Under the pieces are notes generated by a model. That model was not told where the DNA came from and ran no database searches. It saw nothing but the letters and a program-made list of their open reading frames with translations. A stretch of 64,000 nucleotides of DNA from Actinoallomurus bryophytorum (lineage in GTDB: Bacteria; Actinomycetota; Actinomycetes; Streptosporangiales; Streptosporangiaceae), in NCBI RefSeq assembly GCF_006716425.1, contig NZ_VFOZ01000001.1, positions 7,006,001 to 7,070,000 on the forward strand, read 5' to 3'. Position 1 is the stretch's first letter, and every line of letters begins with the position of its first letter. A program made the translations under genes and the position numbers. This document shows positions 8,515 through 17,010 of the stretch, in pieces.

Positions 8515-9933
8515 TCAGCGGAGGTGCGCGAGCGCCGACCTCGCCGCAAGATGACCGCACATGCCGTGCGTTCCTGCTCCGGGTGGTGTCGACGAAGAAC
8601 ACAAGTAGACGCCCGGGATCGACGTGGCGTAGTTGTCGCGTGCGATGACCGGGCGGCCGACGAGGCCCCGCAACGTGTTCGAGCCGCCGACGATGTCACC
8701 GCCTACGTAGTTCGGGTTGCCGCGCTCGAAGTCGCCAGGTGAACTGGCGTGCACCCGCAGGATCCGGCCGGTGAAACCGGGCGCGAATCGTTCGATCTGC
8801 CCCACGATCGCCGCGGTCGCGTCCTCGCGATGGCCGTGTGGCACGTGGGCGTAGGCGTAGACGGGACAGATGTCGCCGACCGCGCGACCCGGATCGGCGA
8901 CGTGCTGCTGGGCCACCAGGACGAACGGCCGCTCGGGCATGATGCCACGGCCCACGAGCCGCTCGGCCGCGGCGATCTCGGCCGCCGAACCGCCCAAGTG
9001 GACAGTCCCGGCCTGACCTACGTGTTCGGCACTCCACGGGATGCCGCCACGAACGGCCAGGTCGAGCTTGAAGGCCGCCGCTCCGTAGCGGAACCGCCGG
9101 TACGCACGAGACCGTCGCGGCGCCAGTTTGCCACCCGCGATGTCGGCGAACGCCGCCGGACCGACGTCGAAGATCGCGATGTCGTGGCTGGGCAGATCGC
9201 TCAGCCGGCTTACGCGCGTTCCGGTGACCACCACGCCGCCGAGTGACTCGAGCAGGCCGGCCAGCGCGTTGGTAATGGCCGACGATCCGCCTTCGGCGAC
9301 CGGCCAGCCGTAGCGGTGGCCCGCCGTGATCATCATGGTCCCGACCGACGAGGTGGCGACTCGGTTGAGCGGGCGGAAGATGTGCGCCGCACAACCGGCG
9401 AAGAGCGCGCGCGCCGGCTCGTGACGGAAGTAGCGACCGAGCGTCGTCGCCGGCCACGCGGCCCTCAGGCCGAACCGGAGCATCATCAGCGGATGTGACG
9501 GCATTCGCAGGATCGGACCGAGGACGTCGCCGACGAGGTCGTCGGCGCGGACGGCCAACGGTTCGAACAACGACCGCCAACGCGGGCCGTCGGGCCCAAG
9601 CGCCGCTGCCGTTGCCGCAATCGAGCGGTACAGCAGCGCGGCCGAGCCGTCATCGAGCGGATGTGCCGCGTCCAGTTTCGCGAAGCGCCACTTGAGCCCG
9701 AACTCCTCAAGGGGCAGCGATGACAGGAAGGGCGACGCGGCCGCGAACGGATGAACGGCAGAGCAGAGGTCGTGCACGAGGCCAGGAAGCGTGACCTCTC
9801 CAGACCGTGCACCGCCGCCTGGCGAGTCGGCCGCCTCGAACACCGTCACGCGCAGCCCCGCCTGCGCCAGCGTCACCGCGGCGGAAAGGCCATTGGGACC
9901 CGAACCGACGACGATCGCATTTCGCGTGCGCAC
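8515..9933 (-). CDS. NAD(P)/FAD-dependent oxidoreductase, phytoene-desaturase-like
   Basis: A 472-residue flavoprotein. The N-terminus is the ADP-binding Rossmann motif VVGSGPNGLSAAVTLAQAGL followed by the ribose-binding acidic residue in VFEAADSPGGGAR. The C-terminal FAD-closing region includes SIPGVYLCSSSTPPGAGTHG. This is the layout of phytoene desaturase/carotenoid-isomerase-like and amine-oxidase-like enzymes; no isoprenoid genes are nearby, so the substrate is open. I start it at GTG 9931-9933, immediately before the Rossmann strand. The longer open frame up to 10377 has unrelated, Arg-rich sequence and overlaps the next gene. It likely shares a transcript with the DUF3556 gene downstream. 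Confidence 0.85.
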   Translation of the reverse strand: MRTRNAIVVGSGPNGLSAAVTLAQAGLRVTVFEAADSPGGGARSGEVTLPGLVHDLCSAVHPFAAASPFLSSLPLEEFGLKWRFAKLDAAHPLDDGSAALLYRSIAATAAALGPDGPRWRSLFEPLAVRADDLVGDVLGPILRMPSHPLMMLRFGLRAAWPATTLGRYFRHEPARALFAGCAAHIFRPLNRVATSSVGTMMITAGHRYGWPVAEGGSSAITNALAGLLESLGGVVVTGTRVSRLSDLPSHDIAIFDVGPAAFADIAGGKLAPRRSRAYRRFRYGAAAFKLDLAVRGGIPWSAEHVGQAGTVHLGGSAAEIAAAERLVGRGIMPERPFVLVAQQHVADPGRAVGDICPVYAYAHVPHGHREDATAAIVGQIERFAPGFTGRILRVHASSPGDFERGNPNYVGGDIVGGSNTLRGLVGRPVIARDNYATSIPGVYLCSSSTPPGAGTHGMCGHLAARSALAHLR

Positions 9934-10028
9934 GCTGAAAGACCATACATGGACAAGGGGCGCATGCTCGCGGCGCACGCACTTTGATCGGACAGGTACG
10001 AGGCAGATCCAACCGCCAATCCCGCCGA

Positions 10029-10541
10029 TTACTCGTTTGACTGATTGCGGGAGATCGGTTCGACGTCGACCCGCAGGATCTGACAGAGCGCAACGGGCTC
10101 CGAGGGGTCCGCCGACGCTGATGGTGTGGCCGTTCCGGCGGAATCCTGCGCCGGGCACAGCATGGTAGGCACCACGAGGCCGGCTGTGCCCGGCGCGACG
10201 GCGCGGAATCGCACACTCCGCCCGTCCGGCGAGCGTGAGGGAGAGCCGACGACACTGGGATCGGTGCTGTACGGCAAGGTCGCCTCGCTCGTCTTGAGGG
10301 TATGGTAAATGCTGACCTTGATCACTGCGCCGACCTTGATTTTTGCCGCACCCAAAGAAGAATAACGACCGGCGCATCCGCCGACCTTTCCTGAGACGGC
10401 CCCAGCGTCCACCTCAAGCAAAGGCGGCGCACAACTCGACACCTGTTGATCGCAAGCTGATCCCGGAAAGAGCAGCGCCAGCCCGGTCCCCAGAGTGAGC
10501 CCAGCCGCTTTTACCTTTATCATCCATCCATATTCGCCCAT
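10029..10541 (-). CDS. Hypothetical small lipoprotein
   Basis: A 170-residue protein with a lipoprotein-type signal peptide: a basic start (MIKVKAAG at residue 7), a hydrophobic core LTLGTGLALLF, and PGSAC as a weak lipobox, placing the lipidated Cys near residue 30. The mature part has several further cysteines, which could form disulfides outside the cell, and a beta-rich character (VRFRAVAPGTAGLVVP). I do not recognise a family. The start could be ATG 10541 or the in-frame ATG 10523, and neither has a strong ribosome-binding site. It sits alone between the FAD oxidoreductase and the LacI regulator, all on the reverse strand. Confidence 0.6.
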   Translation of the reverse strand: MGEYGWMIKVKAAGLTLGTGLALLFPGSACDQQVSSCAPPLLEVDAGAVSGKVGGCAGRYSSLGAAKIKVGAVIKVSIYHTLKTSEATLPYSTDPSVVGSPSRSPDGRSVRFRAVAPGTAGLVVPTMLCPAQDSAGTATPSASADPSEPVALCQILRVDVEPISRNQSNE

Positions 10542-10602
10542 TTACCTTTCACCGTAAAGGAGAGGTCCGTTCTACTCATCGGTGCGCGAGCGCGGCCGGA
10601 GG

Positions 10603-11631
10603 TCACCGCAGGCCGGTGTGCTGCTCGCCGCACGAGGTGCGGGCGAGCAGCGTCGCTTCGAAGACGAGCTGGACCGGTGTGGTGGGGCGTTCGACGACGA
10701 GTTCGGCGGCCCGCCGGCCCATGAGATACGACGGCTGGGCGATGACGGTGATCCCGAGCGTGGCGGCCCAGGCGAACTCGTCCATGGTGAGGAACGCGAT
10801 GTCGTCGGGGATGGTGATGCCGCGAGCGGCCAGTGCCGAGTGGGCCGCGACCGTCAGGCGTCCGGTCATACAGACGATCGCATCCAGCGGCTTGCCGCTG
10901 TCGCGGACGTGGGCAAGGAGTGAGTCGATGGCGTCGCCGACGTCGCTCTCCGTCGTCGCGGTGGCCACCGCGCCCTCGGGCAACGGCAGGCCGCGTTCGG
11001 CGAGCCCGTGCCGTAGCCCGGCCGTGCGCTCGGTCTGGGAGGGCCGGCTTTGGGAGGATCGGTTCTGGGAGATGAGGACACCGACGGAGGACCGCCCGCA
11101 TTCGACCAGGTGTGCGGCTGCCAGCCGACCGGCCTGGAGGTTGTCGAGGCTGATCGAGTGCATGCCAGACGGTGGGTCCTCCACGGTGCGAGCGATGATC
11201 ACGCACGGTGTGCCGCCTTCGGCCATCCGGCGGGTGCGGCCGTCGGTCGCCTCGCCCGTCGTCACGATCAGCCCGCGTACGCGCTGCTCGTCCATCGCCC
11301 GCACCTGGGCGACCTCGCGGTCCGCCTGGCGGAAGGTGCTGGCGAACATGACGAGACTGTCGTTGGCGGCCGCCACCTCGTCGATGCCGCGTATCAGGTC
11401 AAGGTAGAAGGGGCTGCTGAGGTCGTCGATGACCACTCCGATCGTGCTGGAGTGTCCGGCGAAGATGCTCTTGGTGAGCGCGTTCGGCGTGTACTCGAGA
11501 CGTGCGACGGCGTCCCATACCCGGGCGGCGGTGGCCGCGGCGACGGTGCCCCCGTTGAGCACTCGTGACACCGTGGCCGTCGACACACCGGCGGTCGCGG
11601 CGACGTCGCCGATGGTTGCTCTCTTCGCCAT
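10603..11631 (-). CDS. LacI family transcriptional regulator
   Basis: A 342-residue LacI/GalR regulator. Residues 1-55 are the LacI helix-turn-helix and hinge (ATIGDVAATAGVSTATVSRV, then the NALTKS hinge). The rest is the periplasmic-binding-protein-like effector domain, beginning TIGVVIDDLSSPFYLDLIRG and ending with QPSYLMGRRAAELVVER. The ATG at 11629-11631 has GGGGAAG just upstream; the longer frame is spurious. It is the last gene of an operon with the amidohydrolase (28-base gap) and the D-amino-acid-oxidase-like gene. It therefore probably represses that operon, most likely through the inverted repeat at 14242-14270. The effector is unknown. Confidence 0.9.
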   Translation of the reverse strand: MAKRATIGDVAATAGVSTATVSRVLNGGTVAAATAARVWDAVARLEYTPNALTKSIFAGHSSTIGVVIDDLSSPFYLDLIRGIDEVAAANDSLVMFASTFRQADREVAQVRAMDEQRVRGLIVTTGEATDGRTRRMAEGGTPCVIIARTVEDPPSGMHSISLDNLQAGRLAAAHLVECGRSSVGVLISQNRSSQSRPSQTERTAGLRHGLAERGLPLPEGAVATATTESDVGDAIDSLLAHVRDSGKPLDAIVCMTGRLTVAAHSALAARGITIPDDIAFLTMDEFAWAATLGITVIAQPSYLMGRRAAELVVERPTTPVQLVFEATLLARTSCGEQHTGLR

Positions 11632-11659
11632 TCTTCCCCGAGCCCTCAGAGTGTGTCGG

Positions 11660-13012
11660 TCAGGCGGTGACGCGCCGGCCGTCTCGGACAACGATCTTCC
11701 CGCTGATCATGACGGCTCCGACCTGATGGAGCGCCGCCGGGTCGGTCATCACCAGGTCGGCGAGCGCACCCGGTACGACGCGGCCCCGCCGGGGTGCGAT
11801 GCCGGGGATGGCGTCCGCGACGTTGGCGGTCGCCATCGCGACCGCGGCCGGAAGGCCGACGACGCCTGCCTTGGTGGCGCGGTCGATCGCCAGCAGGATC
11901 GGGTCGTGGTGGCCGCCCGCGTAGTCGGTCGAGATCGTGTCGACGACTCCTGCGGAGAACATCGCGTAGAGAAGTTCCGGCCCCCTGGTGAGCCGCTGGG
12001 CGCCGAAGGTGTCCAGTGTGGAGACGTCCACGATGGCGCCCAGCTCTTTGAGGCGTTCGGCGTGTTCGAGGGCCTCGCGCGGCTCGAAGCTCGAGTGGTT
12101 GGAGTGCCCGGCGATCAGTGCCACGTCGGTCTTGGCGATGGCGGCGACCTGGGTCATCGATGCCGCCGCGTTGTGCACCAGCACCGGGATGCCCGCCTGG
12201 CGTGCCTGCCCGGCCGCCTCGGCGAGCCCGCGCAGGGCGATGTCGAAGGCGGGCAACACGATGTGCGAGACGAGCTCACGGGTGTCCGGGACCGACAACT
12301 TGCCCGCCAGCCCCGCTGCGGCCAGTGCCTCCTCGACGGCGTCCGGATCGAATGACGACGCCGAGATGCGCCGGCCCAGCACCGCGACCTTCAGCGCGTC
12401 CGCCTGCCGGGGCGTGACCCCGATCCCGGTACGTCTCTCGATCTCGGCCGGGATGTACATGTAGCTTGCCCCGCCCCCGCCGAGGGTGTGCCCGGCCCCG
12501 ATCTCGCCGAGCGCGACCGCTCCGGCGTCCACCGCGCGTCGGGCGGTGAACGCGCGGCTGGCCTCGGTGAGACCACTGCCGTCGGCGACGGTCGCCGCCT
12601 CCAGGCACGCCGGGGTGTTGCACGAGGCGAGGATGACGTTGACCGGGTGCGCCTCATCGGTACGGGCGAGTGCCTCGGCGGTGACGAAGCCGTCCACACA
12701 CAGAACCGTCGTCGTTCCCTCCAGCAGGTGCCGGTCGAGGTTGGCCAGTACCTGCTCGCGCCGGAGGGCTTCGTGGCCGCTGGGGAACAGCGGCCCGTAC
12801 GCGGTGCCGTGGGTGTGGTTGTTGATCAGACCGGGGAGCACGAGCATGCCGCTCGCATCGACGATCTCGTTCGCCGGCCCGTACGTGGCGACGGCCCGCG
12901 AGGGGACGATCTCGCGGACGGCGTCCCCGTCGACGACGATGTCGACCCCGTGTCGCAGGGCTTTGCCCTGGCCGTCGGCCAGGTCGCAGCCATGCAGGAC
13001 GATCGCGTTCAT
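11660..13012 (-). CDS. Amidohydrolase family protein
   Basis: A 450-residue metal-dependent amidohydrolase (TIM-barrel with a small beta-sandwich). The N-terminal metal ligands are in LPGLINNHTHGTAYG (H-x-H), and further likely ligands are in VLVHNAAAS, ALIAGHSNHSSF and VDTISTDYAGGHHD (the closing Asp). The C-terminal VPGALADLVMTDP region is the usual beta-sandwich return. The start codon overlaps the stop of the upstream oxidase gene (13009-13012), so the two are translationally coupled. Family members hydrolyse cyclic amides, ureas or N-acyl amino acids. With a D-amino-acid-oxidase-type partner, breakdown of an amino-acid derivative or cyclic imide is plausible, but the substrate cannot be named. 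Confidence 0.85.
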   Translation of the reverse strand: MNAIVLHGCDLADGQGKALRHGVDIVVDGDAVREIVPSRAVATYGPANEIVDASGMLVLPGLINNHTHGTAYGPLFPSGHEALRREQVLANLDRHLLEGTTTVLCVDGFVTAEALARTDEAHPVNVILASCNTPACLEAATVADGSGLTEASRAFTARRAVDAGAVALGEIGAGHTLGGGGASYMYIPAEIERRTGIGVTPRQADALKVAVLGRRISASSFDPDAVEEALAAAGLAGKLSVPDTRELVSHIVLPAFDIALRGLAEAAGQARQAGIPVLVHNAAASMTQVAAIAKTDVALIAGHSNHSSFEPREALEHAERLKELGAIVDVSTLDTFGAQRLTRGPELLYAMFSAGVVDTISTDYAGGHHDPILLAIDRATKAGVVGLPAAVAMATANVADAIPGIAPRRGRVVPGALADLVMTDPAALHQVGAVMISGKIVVRDGRRVTA

Positions 13013-14139
13013 CGTTCCTCCTTCGCCGCGGCGAGCCGTTCGAACCGGAACGGCGCGAGCGCGTCTTCGTGGTCCTCGCCGAGCGCCTCGGCGGCGACGA
13101 GGTCGCCCGCGTGCACGCTGAGGGTCGCGCCGCTGTGCGAGACGGCGAAGTGGAAGTTGGGCAGTTCCACCACCCGGCCCAGGACGGGCAGTCCGTCGCC
13201 GGGGATGGGCCGTTCACCCACCCGTACGCTCTCCACCGTCGCGGCGCGGATCCCCGGGTAGAGGGCCCGCCCCGCTTCGAGGACCTTCTCGACCGCCGCC
13301 TCCGGGACGGCGATCTCCCCGTCCTCGGACTCGTACGCCGCGTCGTCGATCTCATGCGTGTGCAGCAGCAGCCGGCCGGCGCCGTCCGGGCGCAGGTGGA
13401 CGTGCGGGGCATGGATGACGTGCGCCACCGAGACCGCGACCGGCGAGGTGTAGACGAGCACGCCACGGGTGTTGCGCATCGGCAGCGCGAGCCCGGCGAG
13501 CCCGGCGATCGCAGCGGCCTGAGGCCCGGCGCAGTTGACCACCGCGTCCACGGGGAGAGTCCGGCCAGAGGCGAGCCGGACGGCGCGTACGGTGCCTGCG
13601 GTGACCGTCAGGCCGATGACGGCGTCGTCACGCACCACTTCGGTGCCACCGGAGACCGCGGTGGAGAGCAGCCGGCCGATCAGGCGGGTCGGCTCGATCC
13701 AGCCCTCGCGTGGGAAGTAGGCGAACTCCTCCGCGGTCAGCTCGGCAGGCTCGATGTCGGGCTCCATGCGCAGGACATCGGCCCGGCCGAGCCAGCGTGC
13801 GTCGTAGCCGTAGTCGAGGACACCGGCGACCTTCCGCCGCAGCTGCTCCTGCCCGGCATGGCCGTCGGCCCATTCCAGGTTGCCGCCCTCGTGGTACCAG
13901 TCGCTGCCGGATATCGCCTCTGCCAGCCTGCGGTGGGCCTCCATGGCCGCGACACTCAGATCGTGGTACGCCTGCGGCTGCTTGCCGCAGGAGTTGGTCC
14001 ACGAGAACGTCGCACCGGAGGTGCCGCCTCCCGGTGCGCCGGCGTCCACGACGGTGACGCGGGCACCTCGCCGCGTCAGCGAGGCGGCCACCGCCGCGCC
14101 GTAGACGCCGGCGCCGATGACAACTACGTGCTCGGCCAT
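13009..14139 (-). CDS. FAD-dependent amine/D-amino-acid oxidoreductase (DAO family)
   Basis: A 376-residue DAO-fold flavoprotein. The Rossmann motif VVVIGAGVYGAAVAASLTRR is at the N-terminus, followed by VVDAGAPGGGTSG, which contacts FAD. Later conserved parts include VVNCAGPQAAAIAGL near residue 215 and the C-terminal RPIPGDGLPVLGRV, where glycine-oxidase and D-amino-acid-dehydrogenase relatives have their substrate/FAD loop. It would oxidise a secondary or primary amine of an amino acid to the imine. ATG 14137-14139 was chosen because it starts right at the Rossmann strand; the ATG at 14205 would add 22 polar residues. It is the first gene of the operon with the amidohydrolase and LacI regulator, with a strong operator-like repeat upstream. 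Confidence 0.85.
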   Translation of the reverse strand: MAEHVVVIGAGVYGAAVAASLTRRGARVTVVDAGAPGGGTSGATFSWTNSCGKQPQAYHDLSVAAMEAHRRLAEAISGSDWYHEGGNLEWADGHAGQEQLRRKVAGVLDYGYDARWLGRADVLRMEPDIEPAELTAEEFAYFPREGWIEPTRLIGRLLSTAVSGGTEVVRDDAVIGLTVTAGTVRAVRLASGRTLPVDAVVNCAGPQAAAIAGLAGLALPMRNTRGVLVYTSPVAVSVAHVIHAPHVHLRPDGAGRLLLHTHEIDDAAYESEDGEIAVPEAAVEKVLEAGRALYPGIRAATVESVRVGERPIPGDGLPVLGRVVELPNFHFAVSHSGATLSVHAGDLVAAEALGEDHEDALAPFRFERLAAAKEER

Positions 14140-14241
14140 GGTGATCTGTGCTCCGTTCTCGTTGGTGAGGGACCGGGGTGCCTCGGCAGCGCGCGAGTGC
14201 CGCATAGTGCGATCTCTTGATATCGGTCGTCCTCAGGGGGT

Positions 14242-14270
14242 GTGTAACTAGTTGCAGTAACTAGTTACAC
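14242..14270. promoter_or_regulatory. Perfect 12-bp inverted repeat, probable operator of the catabolic operon
   Basis: The sequence reads GTGTAACTAGTT, spacer GCAGT, AACTAGTTACAC. The arms are perfect complements, and each arm also contains the self-complementary AACTAGTT, so the site is also two direct copies of GTAACTAGTT 13 bases apart. It lies about 100 bases upstream of the oxidase start (36 bases from the alternative ATG at 14205), where a repressor site for the reverse-strand operon is expected. The LacI regulator encoded in that operon is the obvious candidate; a GntR-type protein is also possible from the motif shape. It is strikingly AT-rich for this genome. Confidence 0.65.
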
Positions 14271-14289
14271 GTAAGCACCCCCCGTCGGC

Positions 14290-14480
14290 ACCGTCAACAG
14301 CGCCGCCGGCATCGACCTCGCGCCCCGAAGGGCCGCGCCGACGTGGCGGCGGTTCCTCACCGCCAAGGCCTACACCGTGGCCGGGGTGAGCTCGCCGCCG
14401 ACCGGTTCCTGGGCGGTACAGCAGGCCCGCAACCTCCCGAATACCTGATCCACCACAACGGCCACCGCCCGCGCGGGGGC
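14290..14480 (+). pseudogene. Decayed integrase-core transposase remnant (middle part plus possible C-terminal scrap)
   Basis: In the forward frame this stretch reads AAGIDLAPRRAAPTWRRFLT and, after an apparent internal deletion, PTGSWAVQQARNL before a stop at about 14447. These segments match the middle of a widespread actinomycete integrase-core transposase (…AGIDPAPRR…PTWRQFL… and …HPTGAW…QQARNL…). Shortly after, in another frame, EYLIHHNGHRPR resembles that family's EY…HYN.HRPH ending. There is no intact open frame, no start and no inverted terminal repeats that I can see. The identification rests on recall of the family pattern. The rest of the 14206-14691 intergenic region holds the operator repeat and nothing else I can support. 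Confidence 0.55.
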
Positions 14481-14691
14481 GGTTCCGCGGTCCCTGGCGT
14501 GGGCGAGCCGTTCGTGACGTGCACGCCAGGACGGTCCCCGGCTGACGGTCGCGGCGTTGCGACCCCAGCCCAACGCACCGGTGGCGTCAAGGTCTTCCCG
14601 CTGACCTCGTTCGGCCGCGTCGGCGGGGCGGGCGGAGTTCCGGCTCCGGCCTACATTGGGGACGTTTCTGATCCGGTGGATGGGAGTCCCG

Positions 14692-16851
14692 ATGGTGGCA
14701 GCGTGGTCGAGAGTCACGGCATTACGCGGTGGTGCGCGGCAGCGCATGGTGGCGTTGGCATCCGTCGTGGCGCTGGTCCTGGGGAGCGTCGTAGCGGCGC
14801 CGGTGGCGCACGTACGGGCGGCGGCGGACCCGTCGCCCGCCGACTTCCTCTACGTCACCAACCCTCTCTCGAACACCCTGTTGGCCGTCGACCAGGGCGA
14901 TGCCTCGACCAGCAACATCGCGGTCGGCCGGCATCCGAACCATGTCGTGGTCTCTCCGGACGGGGCCCGCGCGTACACGAACAACGTCCTCGGCAACACC
15001 GTCTCGGTGGTCGACCTCGTCAACGAGACGGCGCCGGTCACCATCGCGGTCGGAACCGACCCGGAGGCCCTGGCCGTCACTCCGGACGGTGCGCACGTGT
15101 ACGTCGCGAACGCCGGGTCGAACACCGTGTCAGTGATCGATACCGCGAGCCACACCGTCACCGCCACCATCGGCCTCGGTGACGGCACCCAGCCGTACTC
15201 GGTCGCGTTCGACCCCGACGGCTCTCGTGCCTATGTCGGGAACCGCACCGCGAACAGCATCTCGGTGATCGACACGGCCACCGGCCAAGTGACCGGCACC
15301 ATCGCGCTCGGCGCGGGGAACTCGCCGAGCTGGGGACTGGCGGTCAGCCCCGGCGGCAACCGCCTCTACGCCGTCAGTGACGTCGCGGGCAAACTGTTCG
15401 TGATCAGTACCGTCACCGACAAGGTCACCGCCTCCATCCGCGTCGGCGATAACCCGCGCTCAGTGGCGCTCAGCGCGGACGGCACTCGCGCCTACGTCTC
15501 CAACGTTGACTCCCACGACATCTCGGTGATCGACACCAGCACCAACACGGTCACGGCCACCATCGCGCTCACCGGCAATCTCGGCGAGGTGGCGGTCAGC
15601 CCGACGCTCGACCGCCTGTACGTCACCAACACCATCCTGGACACGGTGGAGACGATCGACCTCACGACGAACACCGTGCTCACCGAGACGGCCGCCGGCC
15701 GCCAGCCCTGGGGCATCGCCGTGGTCAACCCACCCGCGAACCAGACCGCCATCGTGTCCCTCGGGGACAGCTACATCTCCGGGGAGGCCGGCCGGTGGCA
15801 GGGCAACGCCGCGCCGATCAACATCGTCGGCGACCGCTGGGGCACCGACCGCGCCGCGATCAACTGCAACGCCAACGGCTCGAACTGCGACCACGACGGA
15901 ACACGCGTCTACGGGGAGAGCTTCGACAACGGCTGTAACCGCTCGGACTCCGCCGAGATCCGCAGCGCCGTGATCGACGTGGGACTGCGGCTCAACGTGG
16001 CGTGCTCCGGCGCGCGGACCATCAACCTGCTCCCGACGGCGGCGGGAGGCCAGTACTACCTCGGCGAACCCCCGCAGATCGACCAGCTCCGCCGGATCGC
16101 CCAGCGGGACCGCGTCAAGCTCGTCGTCGTGTCCATCGGCGGCAACGACCTGGGCTTCGCCTCGGTGCTCCAGGCGTGCGTGGCGGACTTCATCCTCGGA
16201 AGGGACGAGGACAAGCACTGCAACAAAGACCAGGGCCCCACCTTCCAAGCGGGTCTGGCCGAGGCCCGGCCCAACATCGAGAAGGTCGTCCAGCAGGTAC
16301 GCCAGACGATGACCGCCAGCGGATACGCGGACGGTTCGTACCGGTTCGTGCTCCAGTCCTACCCCACACCGATCCCGGCGGGCCTGGACAACCGGTACAG
16401 CCCGGAGCGCCAAATCCGCTGGAGCAAGGGTGGCTGCCCGATGTGGAACGACGACTCCAACTGGGCGCGCGACACCGTCCTGCCGCAGATCTCCGCGATG
16501 CTCAAGGACATCGCCCAGACCGCCGGCATCGACTACCTCGAGCTGCGCAACCTCCTCGCCGGGCACGAGGTCTGCGCCAAGTCCGCCAAGCAGGCGGAAT
16601 TTGAGAACTCACAGAGCAACCCGCTGCTCGGCAAGGACGCCGAGTGGGTGCGCTTCCTCACCCTGGCGGGGAACCAGGGGCAGGCCCAGGAGTCGATCCA
16701 TCCCAACTACTTCGGCCAGCTCGCCCTCGGCGCCTGCCTGACGAAGGTGTACGCCTCGCCCACAGGCTCCAAGAACCACGCGTGCACGAACGTCCCCGGC
16801 AAGGGCCCCTCGATGGTGAACCTCAGCAGTACACCCTGGCCCGCCGGCTGA
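14692..16851 (+). CDS. Secreted YVTN beta-propeller fused to SGNH/GDSL hydrolase
   Basis: A 719-residue exported protein with two modules. A signal peptide occupies about residues 1-42 (hydrophobic VALASVVALVLGSVVAAP, then an Ala-rich cleavage region). Residues 50-350 are a seven-bladed YVTN-type beta-propeller with repeats such as NTVSVIDTASHTVTATI and DGTRAYVSN. Residues 355-700 are an SGNH hydrolase: GDSYISGE (block I, nucleophile Ser), SIGGNDLGFAS (block III, Gly/Asn) and ESIHPNYFGQ (block V, His). It has many cysteines, fitting extracellular disulfides. I chose ATG 14692 for its GGGAG five bases upstream; other starts upstream are TTG or weaker. It would act as a lipase/esterase outside the cell, the propeller serving for binding. 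It appears monocistronic, followed by a hairpin. Confidence 0.88.
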   Translation: MVAAWSRVTALRGGARQRMVALASVVALVLGSVVAAPVAHVRAAADPSPADFLYVTNPLSNTLLAVDQGDASTSNIAVGRHPNHVVVSPDGARAYTNNVLGNTVSVVDLVNETAPVTIAVGTDPEALAVTPDGAHVYVANAGSNTVSVIDTASHTVTATIGLGDGTQPYSVAFDPDGSRAYVGNRTANSISVIDTATGQVTGTIALGAGNSPSWGLAVSPGGNRLYAVSDVAGKLFVISTVTDKVTASIRVGDNPRSVALSADGTRAYVSNVDSHDISVIDTSTNTVTATIALTGNLGEVAVSPTLDRLYVTNTILDTVETIDLTTNTVLTETAAGRQPWGIAVVNPPANQTAIVSLGDSYISGEAGRWQGNAAPINIVGDRWGTDRAAINCNANGSNCDHDGTRVYGESFDNGCNRSDSAEIRSAVIDVGLRLNVACSGARTINLLPTAAGGQYYLGEPPQIDQLRRIAQRDRVKLVVVSIGGNDLGFASVLQACVADFILGRDEDKHCNKDQGPTFQAGLAEARPNIEKVVQQVRQTMTASGYADGSYRFVLQSYPTPIPAGLDNRYSPERQIRWSKGGCPMWNDDSNWARDTVLPQISAMLKDIAQTAGIDYLELRNLLAGHEVCAKSAKQAEFENSQSNPLLGKDAEWVRFLTLAGNQGQAQESIHPNYFGQLALGACLTKVYASPTGSKNHACTNVPGKGPSMVNLSSTPWPAG

Positions 16852-16865
16852 CCGTAGGTCCGTAC

Positions 16866-16904
16866 CAGCCCCTCCGGGACGGCGCCCAGTGCCTGGAGGG
16901 GCTG
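16866..16904 (+). terminator. Stem-loop, probable terminator of the propeller/hydrolase gene
   Basis: CAGCCCCTCC at 16866-16875 pairs perfectly with GGAGGGGCTG at 16895-16904 across a 19-base loop. The stem can extend three more pairs with a one-base bulge. It lies 14 bases after the stop codon at 16851. There is no U-tract, as is common for terminators in high-GC actinomycetes. Confidence 0.6.
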
Positions 16905-17010
16905 TACGTTGGCGACGCAGCGGCCCATCACGCCACTGATCCCGGGCCGATCATCCTCCCCTTCGCGAACCCCGCCACAGGTGGCCGAGGCGGAATACCG
17001 GTCGACAACA

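Noticed and set aside
9934-10377. N-terminal extension of the FAD oxidoreductase to 10377
   Set aside because: It would precede the Rossmann motif by 148 unrelated residues and overlap the lipoprotein gene.
14343-15182. Forward frame of 279 codons before and into the propeller gene
   Set aside because: It overlaps the YVTN repeats in the wrong frame; only its first part touches the transposase remnant.
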